A stretch of DNA of 64,000 nt from Poriferisodalis sp965208895 (GCF_965208895.1 NZ_OZ242363.1:4216001-4280000), one strand, 5' to 3'. Counted from the stretch's first letter, positions 16,118 through 25,416 are shown. Made by a program: numbers and translations. The notes: a model not told the origin generated them from the letters alone.

Positions 16118-17290
16118 TCAGCGGTTGCGCAATGGCTGCCAGCGGCGGTAGGTCGCGCAGCGCCAGAGCCATTCGACGGGACCGAAGCTGAACCGATCCA
16201 TCCAGGCCTTCGACCACCACAGCTGCAGCGCCCAGACGACGACGACGAACACGGCGATGGCGCTGCGGCTCAGTTCGGAGTCGCCCAACAGGGTGCCCAG
16301 CACGAGCAGGCCCATCGCGGTCTGGGTGAGGTAGTTGGTGAGCGCCATGCGCCCGGCGGCGCGCACGCGCTGGCGCATTGCCGAGTCGCCTGCTGTATTC
16401 CACAACGCGATCAGGCTCAAGTAGCCCAAGCAGATGGGAATGGTGGCCAGCGTGTTGGGGATCGTTCCTGAGATGGCCCAATCGATGTCGAAACCGGAGC
16501 CTGCCATCAGCGCGAATCCGCCGGCTGACAGCGGCAGCCCGATGCCGAGCCCCCAGGCCGCGAGACGGCGATAGAACGACGGCGTCCGGCGGCCGCTGAT
16601 CACGCCCGTGCGGTACAGCGCTGCCCCGATGAGCATGGCCCCCAGCGCTCGTCCGAACACATCGATGAGGAACCACGTCTCGACGACGCCGTAGTGGTCG
16701 CCGTAGTGCCAGAAGTCGATAAGGACGCTGGAGTAGCTGCGCAGCGACGACTGCACGGTCCATGAGGTGACCGCGACGGCGGCGAAACAGGCTGCGCCCA
16801 GCGTCATGAGTACCTTCGGCGGCAGTTTTCTCAGTGCTAGCACCAGGGGCGAGCAGAGCGCGTAGAGCAGCAGCACGTCGCCGTCCCAGATCGAGATGTG
16901 CACGAGGCCAATGACGGCCAGCAGTGCGTTGCGCCACAGGCTCAACAGCGCTCTGCGCCTGCGTTTCGCCGCGGCGCGCTCGGCGAACAGCACGATGCCT
17001 GCGCCGAACAGCATCGAGAACAGGCCCATGAATTTCTGATCGGCGAAAATCTCTCCGGCACCGCCGATGATCCAGTCCAACAGCGTCCGTGATCCGGCCG
17101 CGTCGAGGTTGGTGTAGGCGGCTGCCGGCAGGCCGAATGCCACGGCATTCATGGTCAAGATGCCGAGCACGGCCACGCCGCGCACGGCGTCAAGCGTCGT
17201 GATGCGCTCGGCGCCAACCGTGGCGAGTGCCCTTGCCGCGGCCTTCGGATTGGCAGCGCTCTCGCTCAACGGGCGATCTCCGATCGGCAT
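16118..17290 (-). CDS. DUF418 family integral membrane protein
   Basis: A 390-residue polytopic membrane protein with about nine or ten hydrophobic segments. The N-terminus has the DUF418/YeiB signature: RITTLDAVRGVAVLGILTMN, then DQKFMGLFSMLFGAG. The C-terminal part has the matching motif GRMALTNYLTQTAMGLLVLG and ends with FGPVEWLWRCATY. YeiB-like proteins are of unknown molecular function, with resemblance to acyltransferase-3 membrane proteins. Single-gene transcription unit. Confidence 0.88.
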   Translation of the reverse strand: MPIGDRPLSESAANPKAAARALATVGAERITTLDAVRGVAVLGILTMNAVAFGLPAAAYTNLDAAGSRTLLDWIIGGAGEIFADQKFMGLFSMLFGAGIVLFAERAAAKRRRRALLSLWRNALLAVIGLVHISIWDGDVLLLYALCSPLVLALRKLPPKVLMTLGAACFAAVAVTSWTVQSSLRSYSSVLIDFWHYGDHYGVVETWFLIDVFGRALGAMLIGAALYRTGVISGRRTPSFYRRLAAWGLGIGLPLSAGGFALMAGSGFDIDWAISGTIPNTLATIPICLGYLSLIALWNTAGDSAMRQRVRAAGRMALTNYLTQTAMGLLVLGTLLGDSELSRSAIAVFVVVVWALQLWWSKAWMDRFSFGPVEWLWRCATYRRWQPLRNR

Positions 17291-17428
17291 CGATTCTGTG
17301 GACTCGACGACTTCAAGCAGCCCAGCCGACAGCCGATGGCGGGTGAAGCGGGGCTCACCGTGCCGCGCCTGCGGACGATGTCGAACCCGCGGCCTGCAAG
17401 AGCGGTGACCCGCGGACGCGTCGCTGTG

Positions 17429-18520
17429 TCAGTCGAACGTGATGACCGTGCGGTTGGAGGTACCGGCCTTCATCCAGGAGTAGCCCTCGTTGATCTGCTC
17501 GAGGTCGATGCGCCCCGAGATCATCTCGTCGAGCATGAGCCGTCCGTCGAGGTACAGGTCGATCATCATCGGGATGTCGCTGCGGAACTGGTTCGAGCCC
17601 ATCATCGAGCCCTGCAGCTTCTTCTCAGCCAGGAAGTCGATGCCGCGCAGCTCGACCCTGGTTTTCGAGGGGACCATGCCGATCACGGTGGCTGTGCCGC
17701 CGATGTCGAGCATCCCGAACGCCTCTTGCACGGTCTGCGCCAGCCCGATGGCTTCGAAGCTGTACTCCACGCCGCCACCGGTCATGTCCTTGACAGCGGT
17801 CACCACGTCGTCCACCTCTGAGGCATTGACGGTGTCGGTGGCGCCGAGCTGGCGGGCCGTCTCGAGCTTCTCGTCAGTCATGTCAACCGCGATGATGCGC
17901 CCCGCACCGGCGACCCGGGCGCCCTGCACGGCCGACAATCCGATGCCGCCGCAGCCGATCACGCAGACCACGCTGCCGACGCCCACGCCGGCGGTGTTGA
18001 CCGCAGCACCGAAGCCCGTGGTGACACCGCAGCCGATGAGGCATGCCCGATCGAGCGGCATGTCGGGGCGGATCTTCACGACGGCGTTCTGATGCACCAG
18101 CATCTGCTCGGCGAAGCCGCCGAGCCGAGCCATCTGGTCGACACCCGTGTCGTCGTCGCGGGTCAAGCGGGGGGCGGCATCTCTCGGGCGGGACGTGGCC
18201 CGGATGTTCGTGCAACGGTGCGGGTTGCCAGACAGGCACCGGTGGCACTGGCCGCAGAAGATCGACAGGCACGCCACGACGTGGTCGCCGGGTGCCACAT
18301 AGCTCACGTCGGAGCCGACCGCTTCGACCACGCCCGCCGATTCGTGGCCCATCACCATGGGAAGCGGCGTCCGGAACAGCCCCTCCATGAAGTGCAGGTC
18401 GCTGTGGCACAGCCCAGCGCCTTTGGTCTGAATGAGCACTTCGTTGGGCCCCGGAGCATCGATGCTCAGGTCCTCGATCTCGAGGTCTCCCGGCTGTTCG
18501 CAGAGCACAGCTGCCTTCAT
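17429..18520 (-). CDS. Zinc-dependent alcohol dehydrogenase (class III-like)
   Basis: A 363-residue medium-chain dehydrogenase. The catalytic zinc ligands are Cys in GLCHSDLH and His in MGHESAGVVEAVG. The structural zinc lobe is CGQCHRCLSGNPHRC (C-x2-C-x2-C-x7-C). The Rossmann motif VIGCGGIGLSAVQGARVAGA is in the middle, ending in DMTDEKLE, so NAD is the likely cofactor. It resembles actinobacterial NDMA- or NAD-dependent alcohol/formaldehyde dehydrogenases; the substrate is not determined. Probably monocistronic, with no partner gene nearby. Confidence 0.9.
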   Translation of the reverse strand: MKAAVLCEQPGDLEIEDLSIDAPGPNEVLIQTKGAGLCHSDLHFMEGLFRTPLPMVMGHESAGVVEAVGSDVSYVAPGDHVVACLSIFCGQCHRCLSGNPHRCTNIRATSRPRDAAPRLTRDDDTGVDQMARLGGFAEQMLVHQNAVVKIRPDMPLDRACLIGCGVTTGFGAAVNTAGVGVGSVVCVIGCGGIGLSAVQGARVAGAGRIIAVDMTDEKLETARQLGATDTVNASEVDDVVTAVKDMTGGGVEYSFEAIGLAQTVQEAFGMLDIGGTATVIGMVPSKTRVELRGIDFLAEKKLQGSMMGSNQFRSDIPMMIDLYLDGRLMLDEMISGRIDLEQINEGYSWMKAGTSNRTVITFD

Positions 18521-18834
18521 GTCACGCCCCCTTGCGTTGTGCGGCCATGCCGCTCGACCATGTTCGGCTCCTGCAGAGACTACGCGAGATGACCGGAGCC
18601 CTGTTCAGGCGACAGGTTTCGGCGACGCCGCACATCAAGCGGTACATATTCCGCAGACATCGACCGCCCCGCCGTCAGGTCTGACAACAGGCACGAGTCC
18701 AAAATGACTGTGGAGTCAGCGCCGAGCGAGGGACCGGACCGTATCCGCCTGGCTGGAGGCCCTGACGACATCGACAGTGACCTTCAGAAAATGGTTGCAG
18801 CGTGCACTGTGAATTGTGTTTGGATGGCGGTGCC
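18521..18834. other. Divergent intergenic region, no gene seen
   Basis: About 314 bp between the divergent alcohol dehydrogenase and hen1. Short frames exist on both strands but none has a recognisable product or a good ribosome binding site. It must hold the promoters of both units; no clear operator palindrome was spotted. Confidence 0.55.
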
Positions 18835-20262
18835 ATGCTGGTCTCGCTCACTTCCACGACGGCCGACGCGACTGATCTGGGCTATCTGCTGCACAAGCAT
18901 CCCGACCGTGTGCGGACAGTCGACGTCGGAATCGGACGTGCGCATGTGTTCTTTCCCGAGGCCACCCCGCAGCGCTGCACGGCGACGCTGTTCGTCGAAG
19001 TCGACCCGATTGCGCTGGCACGCGGCACCAAGGGGCGCCCGCCAGCCAGCCTCGAGCACTACGTGAACGACCGGCCGTATGTGGCCTCGTCCATGCTCGC
19101 AGTGGCCCTCGGTCGCCTGTTCGGGACAGCGCTGAGCGGTACCTGCGACGCTCGACCGCATCTGGTCGCGCAGCCGCTGGATCTGGAAGTGCATCTGCCG
19201 ACGCTGCCGGTGCGCGGCGGCGAGCGCATCGTGCGTCGCCTGTTCGAGCCTTTGGGCTACGAGGTCAACACGACTCCGATCGCGCTGGACGCGCAGTTCC
19301 CGTCGTGGGGCAACAGCCGCTACCACAGCGTCGGGCTCAAGGGGCGCCAGACGGTACGAGCCGCGCTGGAGCATTTATTTGTGATGCTGCCGGTGCTCGA
19401 CGACCGCAAGCACTACTGGATCGGCGACAGCGAGGTCGACAAGCTGCTTCGCCGCGGCGGCGACTGGCTCAAGTCGCATCCCGAGTCGTATCTCATCTCG
19501 CGGCGGTACCTGCGCTTCGGCAGCCTGACGCGCTCGGCCATGGAGCGTCTTGCCGAGTCCGACCACGACCGCGACGACAGCGCCGATGACGATGCTGCCA
19601 ACGGCGGCAGTGGGTCAGGGGCCGAGCCGCAAGGGGGTGACCACGAACTGGCGGAACGTCCGATCAGCCTGGCCGACCAGCGTCGTTCGGCAGTGCTCGA
19701 GGTGGTGCGCAGCCTGGGAGGCGGACGGGTCGCCGACCTCGGATGCGGCGAAGGACGGCTGCTCACGCACTTGATGGACGAGCCGACTGTCACCTACCTG
19801 CTCGGTACCGATGCCTCGATCGACGCGCTCGACCGGGCCGAGCGGCGCCTCGGGCTCGACGAGATGTCCGAGCGCCGTCGCGAGCAGGTCTCTCTCGTCC
19901 AAGGTGCGTTGACCTACGCCGACGACCGGCTGCGCGGCTTCGACATCGCCACCCTGGTGGAAGTCATCGAGCACGTCGACCCCGAGCGGCTCGACTCGCT
20001 CGCCGATGCTGTGTTCGCCCACGCAGCGCCGCAGGCAGTAGTGCTGACCACGCCCAATCGAGAATTCAACGTGAACTACAGCCATGTCGGGCCCGACGGC
20101 ATGCGTCATCGCGACCACCGCTTCGAATGGAGCCGCGAGGAGTTCGGCGCGTGGGTCGCTGACATAGAGAAACGCTTCGGCTACCGAGCTGACATCAGCG
20201 GAATCGGCGTCGAACACTCCGACTACGGTCCGCCGACGCAGATGGCGGTGTTCCGGCGATGA
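18835..20262 (+). CDS. hen1: 3' terminal RNA ribose 2'-O-methyltransferase Hen1
   Basis: A 475-residue protein from ATG 18835 (MLVSLTSTTADATDLGYLLH), the usual bacterial Hen1 start. The N-terminal about 240 residues form the Hen1-N/ligase-activating domain. The C-terminal methyltransferase has the SAM motif VADLGCGEGRLLTHL near residue 302, the metal-binding ExxEH (EVIEH) near 376, and the downstream HRDHRFEWSREEF containing the remaining His ligand. Bacterial Hen1 methylates the 2'-OH of a 3' terminal nucleotide during repair of ribotoxin-cut RNA, making the repaired site resistant to re-cleavage. The stop overlaps pnkp as ATGA. Confidence 0.95.
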   Translation: MLVSLTSTTADATDLGYLLHKHPDRVRTVDVGIGRAHVFFPEATPQRCTATLFVEVDPIALARGTKGRPPASLEHYVNDRPYVASSMLAVALGRLFGTALSGTCDARPHLVAQPLDLEVHLPTLPVRGGERIVRRLFEPLGYEVNTTPIALDAQFPSWGNSRYHSVGLKGRQTVRAALEHLFVMLPVLDDRKHYWIGDSEVDKLLRRGGDWLKSHPESYLISRRYLRFGSLTRSAMERLAESDHDRDDSADDDAANGGSGSGAEPQGGDHELAERPISLADQRRSAVLEVVRSLGGGRVADLGCGEGRLLTHLMDEPTVTYLLGTDASIDALDRAERRLGLDEMSERRREQVSLVQGALTYADDRLRGFDIATLVEVIEHVDPERLDSLADAVFAHAAPQAVVLTTPNREFNVNYSHVGPDGMRHRDHRFEWSREEFGAWVADIEKRFGYRADISGIGVEHSDYGPPTQMAVFRR

Positions 20263-22817
20263 GAGATCAGCTCGCGACGATCGAGGTTCCCGACCTGGGC
20301 CTCGTCGTGCTGTGCGGTGCATCGGGGTCGGGCAAGTCGACCTTCGCCAGTCGGCACTTCTCCGATACTGAGATCGTGTCGAGCGACCGGTGCCGCGCGC
20401 TCGTCGGCGACGACGAGTCCGACCAGTCGATCACCGCAGCGGCCTTCGATCTGTTGCACACGATCGTGGAACGGCGCCTCGAGGTCGGGCGTCTAACCGT
20501 GGTCGACGCCACTAACACCAAGCCTGCCGACCGTGCGTCACTGATCGAGCTGGCCCGCAAGTGGGACGTGCTGGCCACCGCCGTCGTGTTCGACCTGCCA
20601 TTGGACCTGTGCCTGGAGCGCAGCCGGGAGCGACAGGGCCGTGTCACGCCCGAGCACGCCGTCAAGCGGCAGCATCAAACGATGCGCCGCACGGTCAAGC
20701 GGTTGCGCAAGGAGCGCTTCGGCAAGGTGTACTCGCTCGGCACCGCTGCTGAGCTCGACACGGTGCAGGTGATTCGTCAGCGGCTGTGGTGCGATCGGCG
20801 GGACGACGCCGGGCCGTTCGACATCATCGGTGACGTCCACGGCTGCGGTGACGAGCTGGTGGCGCTGCTCGGCGAACTCGGCTACGACACCGACTCGTCA
20901 CCGATCGTCCACCCCGACGGGCGACGGGCGGTCTTCGTCGGCGACTTGGTCGACCGCGGCCCCGGCGTGGCCGAGGTGCTCGACGTCGTGATGTCGATGG
21001 TGCACGCCGACGCCGCACTGTGCGTGCAGGGCAACCACGAGAACAAGCTGCGCCGCGCCCTGGGCGGGCGCAACGTGCAGCCGACACATGGCATCACCGA
21101 GTCGCTGGCCCAGCTGGACGCCCGCGGCTCGGAGTTCAGCGCCCGGGTGGCAGCCTTCCTCGACGGTCTCATCAGCCATTACGTGCTCGACGGCGGCGCC
21201 TTGGTGGTCGCGCACGCAGGACTGCCCGAGCGATACCACGGGCGCACATCGGGCCGCGTGCGCTCGCTCGCGCTCTACGGCGACACCGATGGCGAGTCCG
21301 ACGAGTACGGGTTGCCCGTGCGCTACCCGTGGGCGAACGACTACCGGGGTGAGGCTGCGGTGGTGTACGGCCATACGCCGGTCTTGGTGCCCCGGTGGGT
21401 GAACAACACGATCTGTGTTGATACCGGCGTGGTGTTCGGCGGCGAGCTCACGGCGTTGCGCTGGCCCGAGAAAGAACTGGTCTCGGTGCCCGCCGCACGA
21501 GTGCACTACGAGCCGACGAGGCCGCTGCGCGCACACGGCGACGGTGCGGTTGGCGCGCACGGATCGAATGGCGTCTCCTTGGTCGACCTCAGCGATGTCC
21601 TGGGCAAGCGATCGATTGAGACAGCTCTGGGCGGCCGCATCACCATCGAGGCCGACCAGACCAGCGCCGCGCTCGAAGTGATGAGCCGTTTCGCCGTCGA
21701 CCCTCGCTGGCTTCCCTATCTGCCGCCCACCATGGCGCCAGCCGCGACCACTGCGCGCCCTGACTGTCTTGAACATCCCGATGAAGCGTTCTCGTACTTC
21801 CGCAAGGCCGGTACCGGCGAGGTGGTGTGCGAGGAGAAGCACATGGGGTCTCGGGCGGTCCTGGTGTTCGCGCGCAATCCCACGGCTGCAGCGGAGCGCT
21901 TCGGCATCTCCAATGACGACGCAGGCGTGATCGTGACGCGCACCGGCAGGCCATTCTTCTCGAACCCGGGCGTGGCCGGCACGCTGCTCGACCGGCTGAG
22001 AGCTGCCGCCGATGCCACCGGTATCTGGGACCGCCTCGGCACCGACTGGCTGGTGGTCGACGCCGAGATGCTGCCGTGGACAGCGAAGTCTGCCGAGCTG
22101 CTGCGCCGCCAGTACGCAGCGACAGGCGCCGCGGGCACTGTAGCGCTCGGAACAGCCCTGCAGTTGATGGCCTCTGCCACGAAGCGAGGGGTCGACGTGG
22201 AGGCATTGACGTCGCGGACCGCGGAGCGGGCGGAACACGTGGCGTCGTTCGTCGGCGCCTACCGGCAGTACTGCTGGGACGTGGACGGCGCCGACGGCAT
22301 CGAGATCGCCCCGTTCCAGATCCTCGCCGCGCAGGGCGAAGTGCTGGCGCGTCGACCTCACCGCTGGCACCTCGAAGAGATCGATGCGCTGGTCACAGCT
22401 GCGGGCGGCTCGCTGCGCCGAACCGATCGCCGGTTCGTGCATCTTGACGACGATGCCTCGGTGGCGGAGGCGACGCAGTGGTGGCAAGCAATGACTGACC
22501 GTGGCGGCGAGGGCATGGTGATCAAGTCGGCGCAGACCATCGCACGCTCCGGCAGGGGTCTGGTGCTGCCGGGGGTGAAGTGCCGTGGCCGTGAGTACCT
22601 GCGGATCATCTACGGGCCCGAATACCTGGCGCCGACGAATCTGGAACGGCTCCGCAAACGCTCGCTGGGCCGAAAGTCGTCGCTCGCCCGGCGAGAGTTT
22701 GCGCTGGGGATCGAGGCGCTCGACCGGTTCGTTGCCAACGAGCATCTGTCCCGTGTGCATGAGTGCGTTTTCGGCGTGCTCGCACTCGAGAGCGAGCCGG
22801 TCGATCCGCGGCTCTAG
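20259..22817 (+). CDS. pnkp: Polynucleotide kinase-phosphatase-ligase Pnkp
   Basis: An 852-residue three-domain RNA end-healing and sealing enzyme. The 5'-kinase has Walker A GASGSGKST near residue 21 and the lid region RQHQTMRRTVKRL. The metallophosphatase has GDVHG near residue 190, GDLVDRGP near 227 and GNHE near 258. The C-terminal adenylyltransferase has EEKHMGSRAVLV near residue 525, with Lys as the predicted nucleophile. It acts with Hen1 as the known Pnkp-Hen1 RNA repair system for cleaved tRNAs. Full length with all catalytic motifs present. The large antisense frame on the other strand is a shadow. Confidence 0.95.
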   Translation: MRDQLATIEVPDLGLVVLCGASGSGKSTFASRHFSDTEIVSSDRCRALVGDDESDQSITAAAFDLLHTIVERRLEVGRLTVVDATNTKPADRASLIELARKWDVLATAVVFDLPLDLCLERSRERQGRVTPEHAVKRQHQTMRRTVKRLRKERFGKVYSLGTAAELDTVQVIRQRLWCDRRDDAGPFDIIGDVHGCGDELVALLGELGYDTDSSPIVHPDGRRAVFVGDLVDRGPGVAEVLDVVMSMVHADAALCVQGNHENKLRRALGGRNVQPTHGITESLAQLDARGSEFSARVAAFLDGLISHYVLDGGALVVAHAGLPERYHGRTSGRVRSLALYGDTDGESDEYGLPVRYPWANDYRGEAAVVYGHTPVLVPRWVNNTICVDTGVVFGGELTALRWPEKELVSVPAARVHYEPTRPLRAHGDGAVGAHGSNGVSLVDLSDVLGKRSIETALGGRITIEADQTSAALEVMSRFAVDPRWLPYLPPTMAPAATTARPDCLEHPDEAFSYFRKAGTGEVVCEEKHMGSRAVLVFARNPTAAAERFGISNDDAGVIVTRTGRPFFSNPGVAGTLLDRLRAAADATGIWDRLGTDWLVVDAEMLPWTAKSAELLRRQYAATGAAGTVALGTALQLMASATKRGVDVEALTSRTAERAEHVASFVGAYRQYCWDVDGADGIEIAPFQILAAQGEVLARRPHRWHLEEIDALVTAAGGSLRRTDRRFVHLDDDASVAEATQWWQAMTDRGGEGMVIKSAQTIARSGRGLVLPGVKCRGREYLRIIYGPEYLAPTNLERLRKRSLGRKSSLARREFALGIEALDRFVANEHLSRVHECVFGVLALESEPVDPRL

Positions 22818-22902
22818 CCGTGCTGCGCCGTCACACGAACGCTCAGTGTGCTGCGGGGCGGTAGCGTCGCTGCCAGCGAGCCACGGCCGTCGAGGGGGAG
22901 TC

Positions 22903-23499
22903 ATGGCGAACGAGCACGGCTACTTGCCGAAGGTGACCGAACTGGACGACAAGCAGCAACGCCGCTTGGACACCTGGTACGCCAAGGCCTACACCGACGA
23001 CAACCTCTTTCGGACGCTCGCCGCGGACGAGACCACCATCGATCTGTTCCTCGGCTGGGTCGGGGCCGTGTACGGCGGTCATCCCGACGAGGATCCCGGT
23101 GCGCTCGACCGGCACATGATCGAGCTGTGCCGCATCCGCATGGCCAACCGGAACGAGTGCTTTCACTGAAGCCTGGTCAAGAGCGCATCGTTGGTGCGCA
23201 CCGGACTGACCGACGAAGTCATCGCCCAGCTCACCGACTACGAGGCATCGGATTTGCCCGAGTCGTGGAAGGCGGCACTCGCACTGTGCGACCGTCTCTC
23301 TGGCTATGAGCACAAAGGCGTGATCCCGGCCGAGCTGTACGACCGGCTCGAAAACCACTTCAATGAACAGCAGATCTTGCGCCTAGGTGCGCTGCTCGCC
23401 TCCGCAAGCGGCTGGCACCGCATGATCGAGGCATTCGGCATTCGCCCCGACCACTACCGGTCGCAGGAATCCGCTCCCTGGGCGGCCGCAGCAGGCTGA
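22903..23499 (+). CDS. AhpD/CMD-like protein with in-frame TGA at residue 89: candidate selenoprotein (CxxU)
   Basis: A 198-codon frame interrupted by a single TGA at 23167-23169. Both halves are in the same frame and together make one carboxymuconolactone-decarboxylase/AhpD-like protein. The TGA follows NECFH, so decoding it as selenocysteine gives C86-F-H-U89, a CxxU redox motif exactly where AhpD-like proteins carry CxxC. Directly downstream the mRNA can fold: outer stem GGTCA/TGACC (23175-23179, 23207-23211) and inner seven-pair stem GCGCATC/GGTGCGC around a GTT loop (23190-23192), 20 nt after the TGA, which fits the bacterial SECIS geometry. The start ATG 22903 follows GAGGGGGAG. The alternative is a nonsense mutation of a Cys or Trp codon. 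Confidence 0.65.
23170..23211 (+). promoter_or_regulatory. Candidate bacterial SECIS hairpin
   Basis: A stem-loop immediately after the in-frame TGA: outer GGTCA/TGACC and inner GCGCATC/GGTGCGC with apical loop GTT, whose first base is G. Bacterial SECIS elements lie at this distance and carry a G at the start of the apical loop. This is inferred folding; no energy calculation was done. Confidence 0.45.
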
Positions 23500-23509
23500 G
23501 TCTGCGCTC

Positions 23510-23653
23510 GCAGACGCGCGCGGCCACGCGGTCGGCCATGGCATCATGCGGATGTTCACGCCCGACGGCGAGTTGCTGGCGCCGCTCGCCGCCGGGAACC
23601 AGTCGTTCGCCGTGGCGCGAGCGGCCGGCCCCGTGGAGGACTTCAGGCTGTAG
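23510..23653 (+). pseudogene. 3' fragment of an acyl-CoA thioesterase-like gene
   Basis: Forty-seven codons ending in TAG read ADARGHAVGHGIMRMFTPDG and on to NQSFAVARAAGPVED. This matches the C-terminus of the intact neighbour (AVHNAIGNGIVRIYAADGGL and QSFAITRITGP). No start and no upstream part of the gene are present between the AhpD-like gene and this piece. It is the tail of a second, diverged paralogue. Confidence 0.75.
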
Positions 23654-23674
23654 TCAGCACTAGCTTTCGGCTGC

Positions 23675-24541
23675 GTGAGCGCCGAGGCTGCGATGAGCGA
23701 TGCTGCGATGAGTGATGCCGCGCCGCAGGACCCGCACGTCGCTGAGGTCATCGATTTCTTCGGTCTTCAGTCGACGGGCACCGAGCTGCATTGGCTGCTG
23801 CCGGTCACCTACGACGTGGCCGGCGCCACCGGCACGATGCATGGCGGTTGCGCACTCGCGGCCGCCGTGGCGGCCCTCGAGAGCGTCACGGGCCGGCCTA
23901 TGGCTGCTGCATCGGCCCAGTACCTGGCGCGGCTGCCGGTCGACGGCCGCGCGGCCATCGCCCTCGACATCGGCGCCAGCGGCAACCGGATGACCCAGGC
24001 CTCCGCGGAGATCACGGACGCCGCCGATGGCCGGGTCATTCTGCGTGCGCTCGTGTCCCTTGGCGGTCGACAGCTGGGAATCGACCAGACGTGGGCGACG
24101 GCCCCCGATGTGCCGCCGCCGGACTCATGCGCTCCGCGCGGCCCGACCTCGATCACCGGCGATTCGTTCACCGATCAAGCCGACATCCGGCTCGCCGGCC
24201 AGCAGCCGGGCGAGCGGCACGTCCGCTACTGGGCGCGCCTCGGCGGCACGCTCGCATCGACGGGTCCGGGTCTGACGGCGCTGGCCGACCTGCTGCCGAG
24301 CGGGATGCGCGTCAGCCTCGATGCTGGTTTCAGGGGATCCAGCCTCGATAACACGGTGCGAATCTCTGGTGAAGCCGAGAGCGAATGGGTGCTGTTGGAC
24401 ATCGAGTCCGACGCCGTGCACAACGCCATCGGCAACGGCATCGTTCGCATCTATGCCGCCGACGGGGGACTGCTGGCAACAGGCACCCAGTCTTTCGCAA
24501 TCACCCGCATCACCGGTCCCCTGGGCTCGCCGCAGCGATGA
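23675..24541 (+). CDS. Acyl-CoA thioesterase family protein (double hotdog)
   Basis: A 288-residue protein with two hotdog-like halves: TYDVAGATGTMHGGCALAAA in the first and a SLDAGFRGSSLDNTVRISGE to WVLLDIESDAVHNAIGNG stretch in the second, as in TesB-like thioesterases. The extreme N-terminus is a small direct repeat (MSDAAMSDAA, 15-bp units); GTG 23675 is used, but one of the following ATGs could be the start. The stop overlaps menA as ATGA, so it is co-translated with a menaquinone gene; a DHNA-CoA thioesterase role is an attractive inference (DHNA-CoA hydrolysis precedes MenA) but is unproven. Confidence 0.75.
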   Translation: MSAEAAMSDAAMSDAAPQDPHVAEVIDFFGLQSTGTELHWLLPVTYDVAGATGTMHGGCALAAAVAALESVTGRPMAAASAQYLARLPVDGRAAIALDIGASGNRMTQASAEITDAADGRVILRALVSLGGRQLGIDQTWATAPDVPPPDSCAPRGPTSITGDSFTDQADIRLAGQQPGERHVRYWARLGGTLASTGPGLTALADLLPSGMRVSLDAGFRGSSLDNTVRISGEAESEWVLLDIESDAVHNAIGNGIVRIYAADGGLLATGTQSFAITRITGPLGSPQR

Positions 24542-25416
24542 CCGGCGTGCGCACGTGGCTGGCCGGATCTCGGCCCCGCACCTGGCCTGCATCCTTGGTG
24601 CCGCCATTTGTCGGCACAGCGGCTTCGGATGCCGCGGCTGACGGCGCGGTCGTGTGGTGGCGAGCCGCCTTCGCGCTGATCGTGTCGTTGTGCATTCAGA
24701 TCGCCGTCAACTACGCCAACGACTACAGCGACGGGGTTCGGGGCACCGACGTGGCCCGGGTGGGACCGCAGCGCCTGGTGGCCTCAGGAGCGGCGACCCC
24801 GGCTGCGGTGCGAAGAGCTGCATTCGCAGCCTTCGGCGTCGCTGCAGTGTTCGGCATTGTTGTGGCAGCAGCGGTGTCGTGGTGGCTGGTCGTGGCGGGA
24901 GGGGCATCGATGGTGGCCGCCTGGTACTACACCGGCGGACGTCGCCCGTACGGCTACCGGGGTCTCGGCGAGCTGTTCGTGTTCGTCTTCTTCGGGTTGG
25001 TGGCAACGGCGGGTTCGGCGTTCGTCCAAGACGCACGGTTGACAGTGTTGGGCATCGCGGCGTCGGTACCGGTGGGCTTGGGCTCGGTGGCGCTGCTCAT
25101 CTCGAACAACCTGCGTGACCTGCCCACCGATGAGCAAGCCGGCAAGCGGACCCTGGCAGTGCGGGTGGGGGATCGACCGACGCGGGCGATGTACGTCGTG
25201 GTGGTGTTCCTGGTGGTGTTCTCGCCGCTGTACCTCACCTTGCTGCGGCCGTGGGCAATCCTGGGCGTCGCCGCTGCGGTGGTGGCGATTGCGCCCGTTC
25301 GAGCGGTGCTGCGCGGGGCAACCGGTCCCGCACTGGTGGGCGTGCTGGTCGGCACCGGTCGCCTGCAGATCGTCGTGGGTGCGCTGCTCACTGTCGGTTT
25401 GGCACTGGGTACCTGA
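24538..25416 (+). CDS. menA: 1,4-dihydroxy-2-naphthoate polyprenyltransferase
   Basis: A 292-residue UbiA-superfamily membrane prenyltransferase. The first Asp-rich motif is NYANDYSDGVRGTD near residue 60 and the second, DLPTDEQAGKRTLAV, near 198. Eight or so hydrophobic helices follow the start WLAGSRPRTWPASLVPPFVG, a typical MenA N-terminus. It attaches the isoprenoid side chain to DHNA in menaquinone synthesis. The start ATG 24538 overlaps the thioesterase stop. menG lies nearby on the other strand. Confidence 0.93.
   Translation: MTGVRTWLAGSRPRTWPASLVPPFVGTAASDAAADGAVVWWRAAFALIVSLCIQIAVNYANDYSDGVRGTDVARVGPQRLVASGAATPAAVRRAAFAAFGVAAVFGIVVAAAVSWWLVVAGGASMVAAWYYTGGRRPYGYRGLGELFVFVFFGLVATAGSAFVQDARLTVLGIAASVPVGLGSVALLISNNLRDLPTDEQAGKRTLAVRVGDRPTRAMYVVVVFLVVFSPLYLTLLRPWAILGVAAAVVAIAPVRAVLRGATGPALVGVLVGTGRLQIVVGALLTVGLALGT

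Noticed and set aside
20898..22904. 668-residue frame antisense to pnkp
   Set aside because: It lies opposite a complete Pnkp with all catalytic motifs; long antisense frames are common at this GC content.
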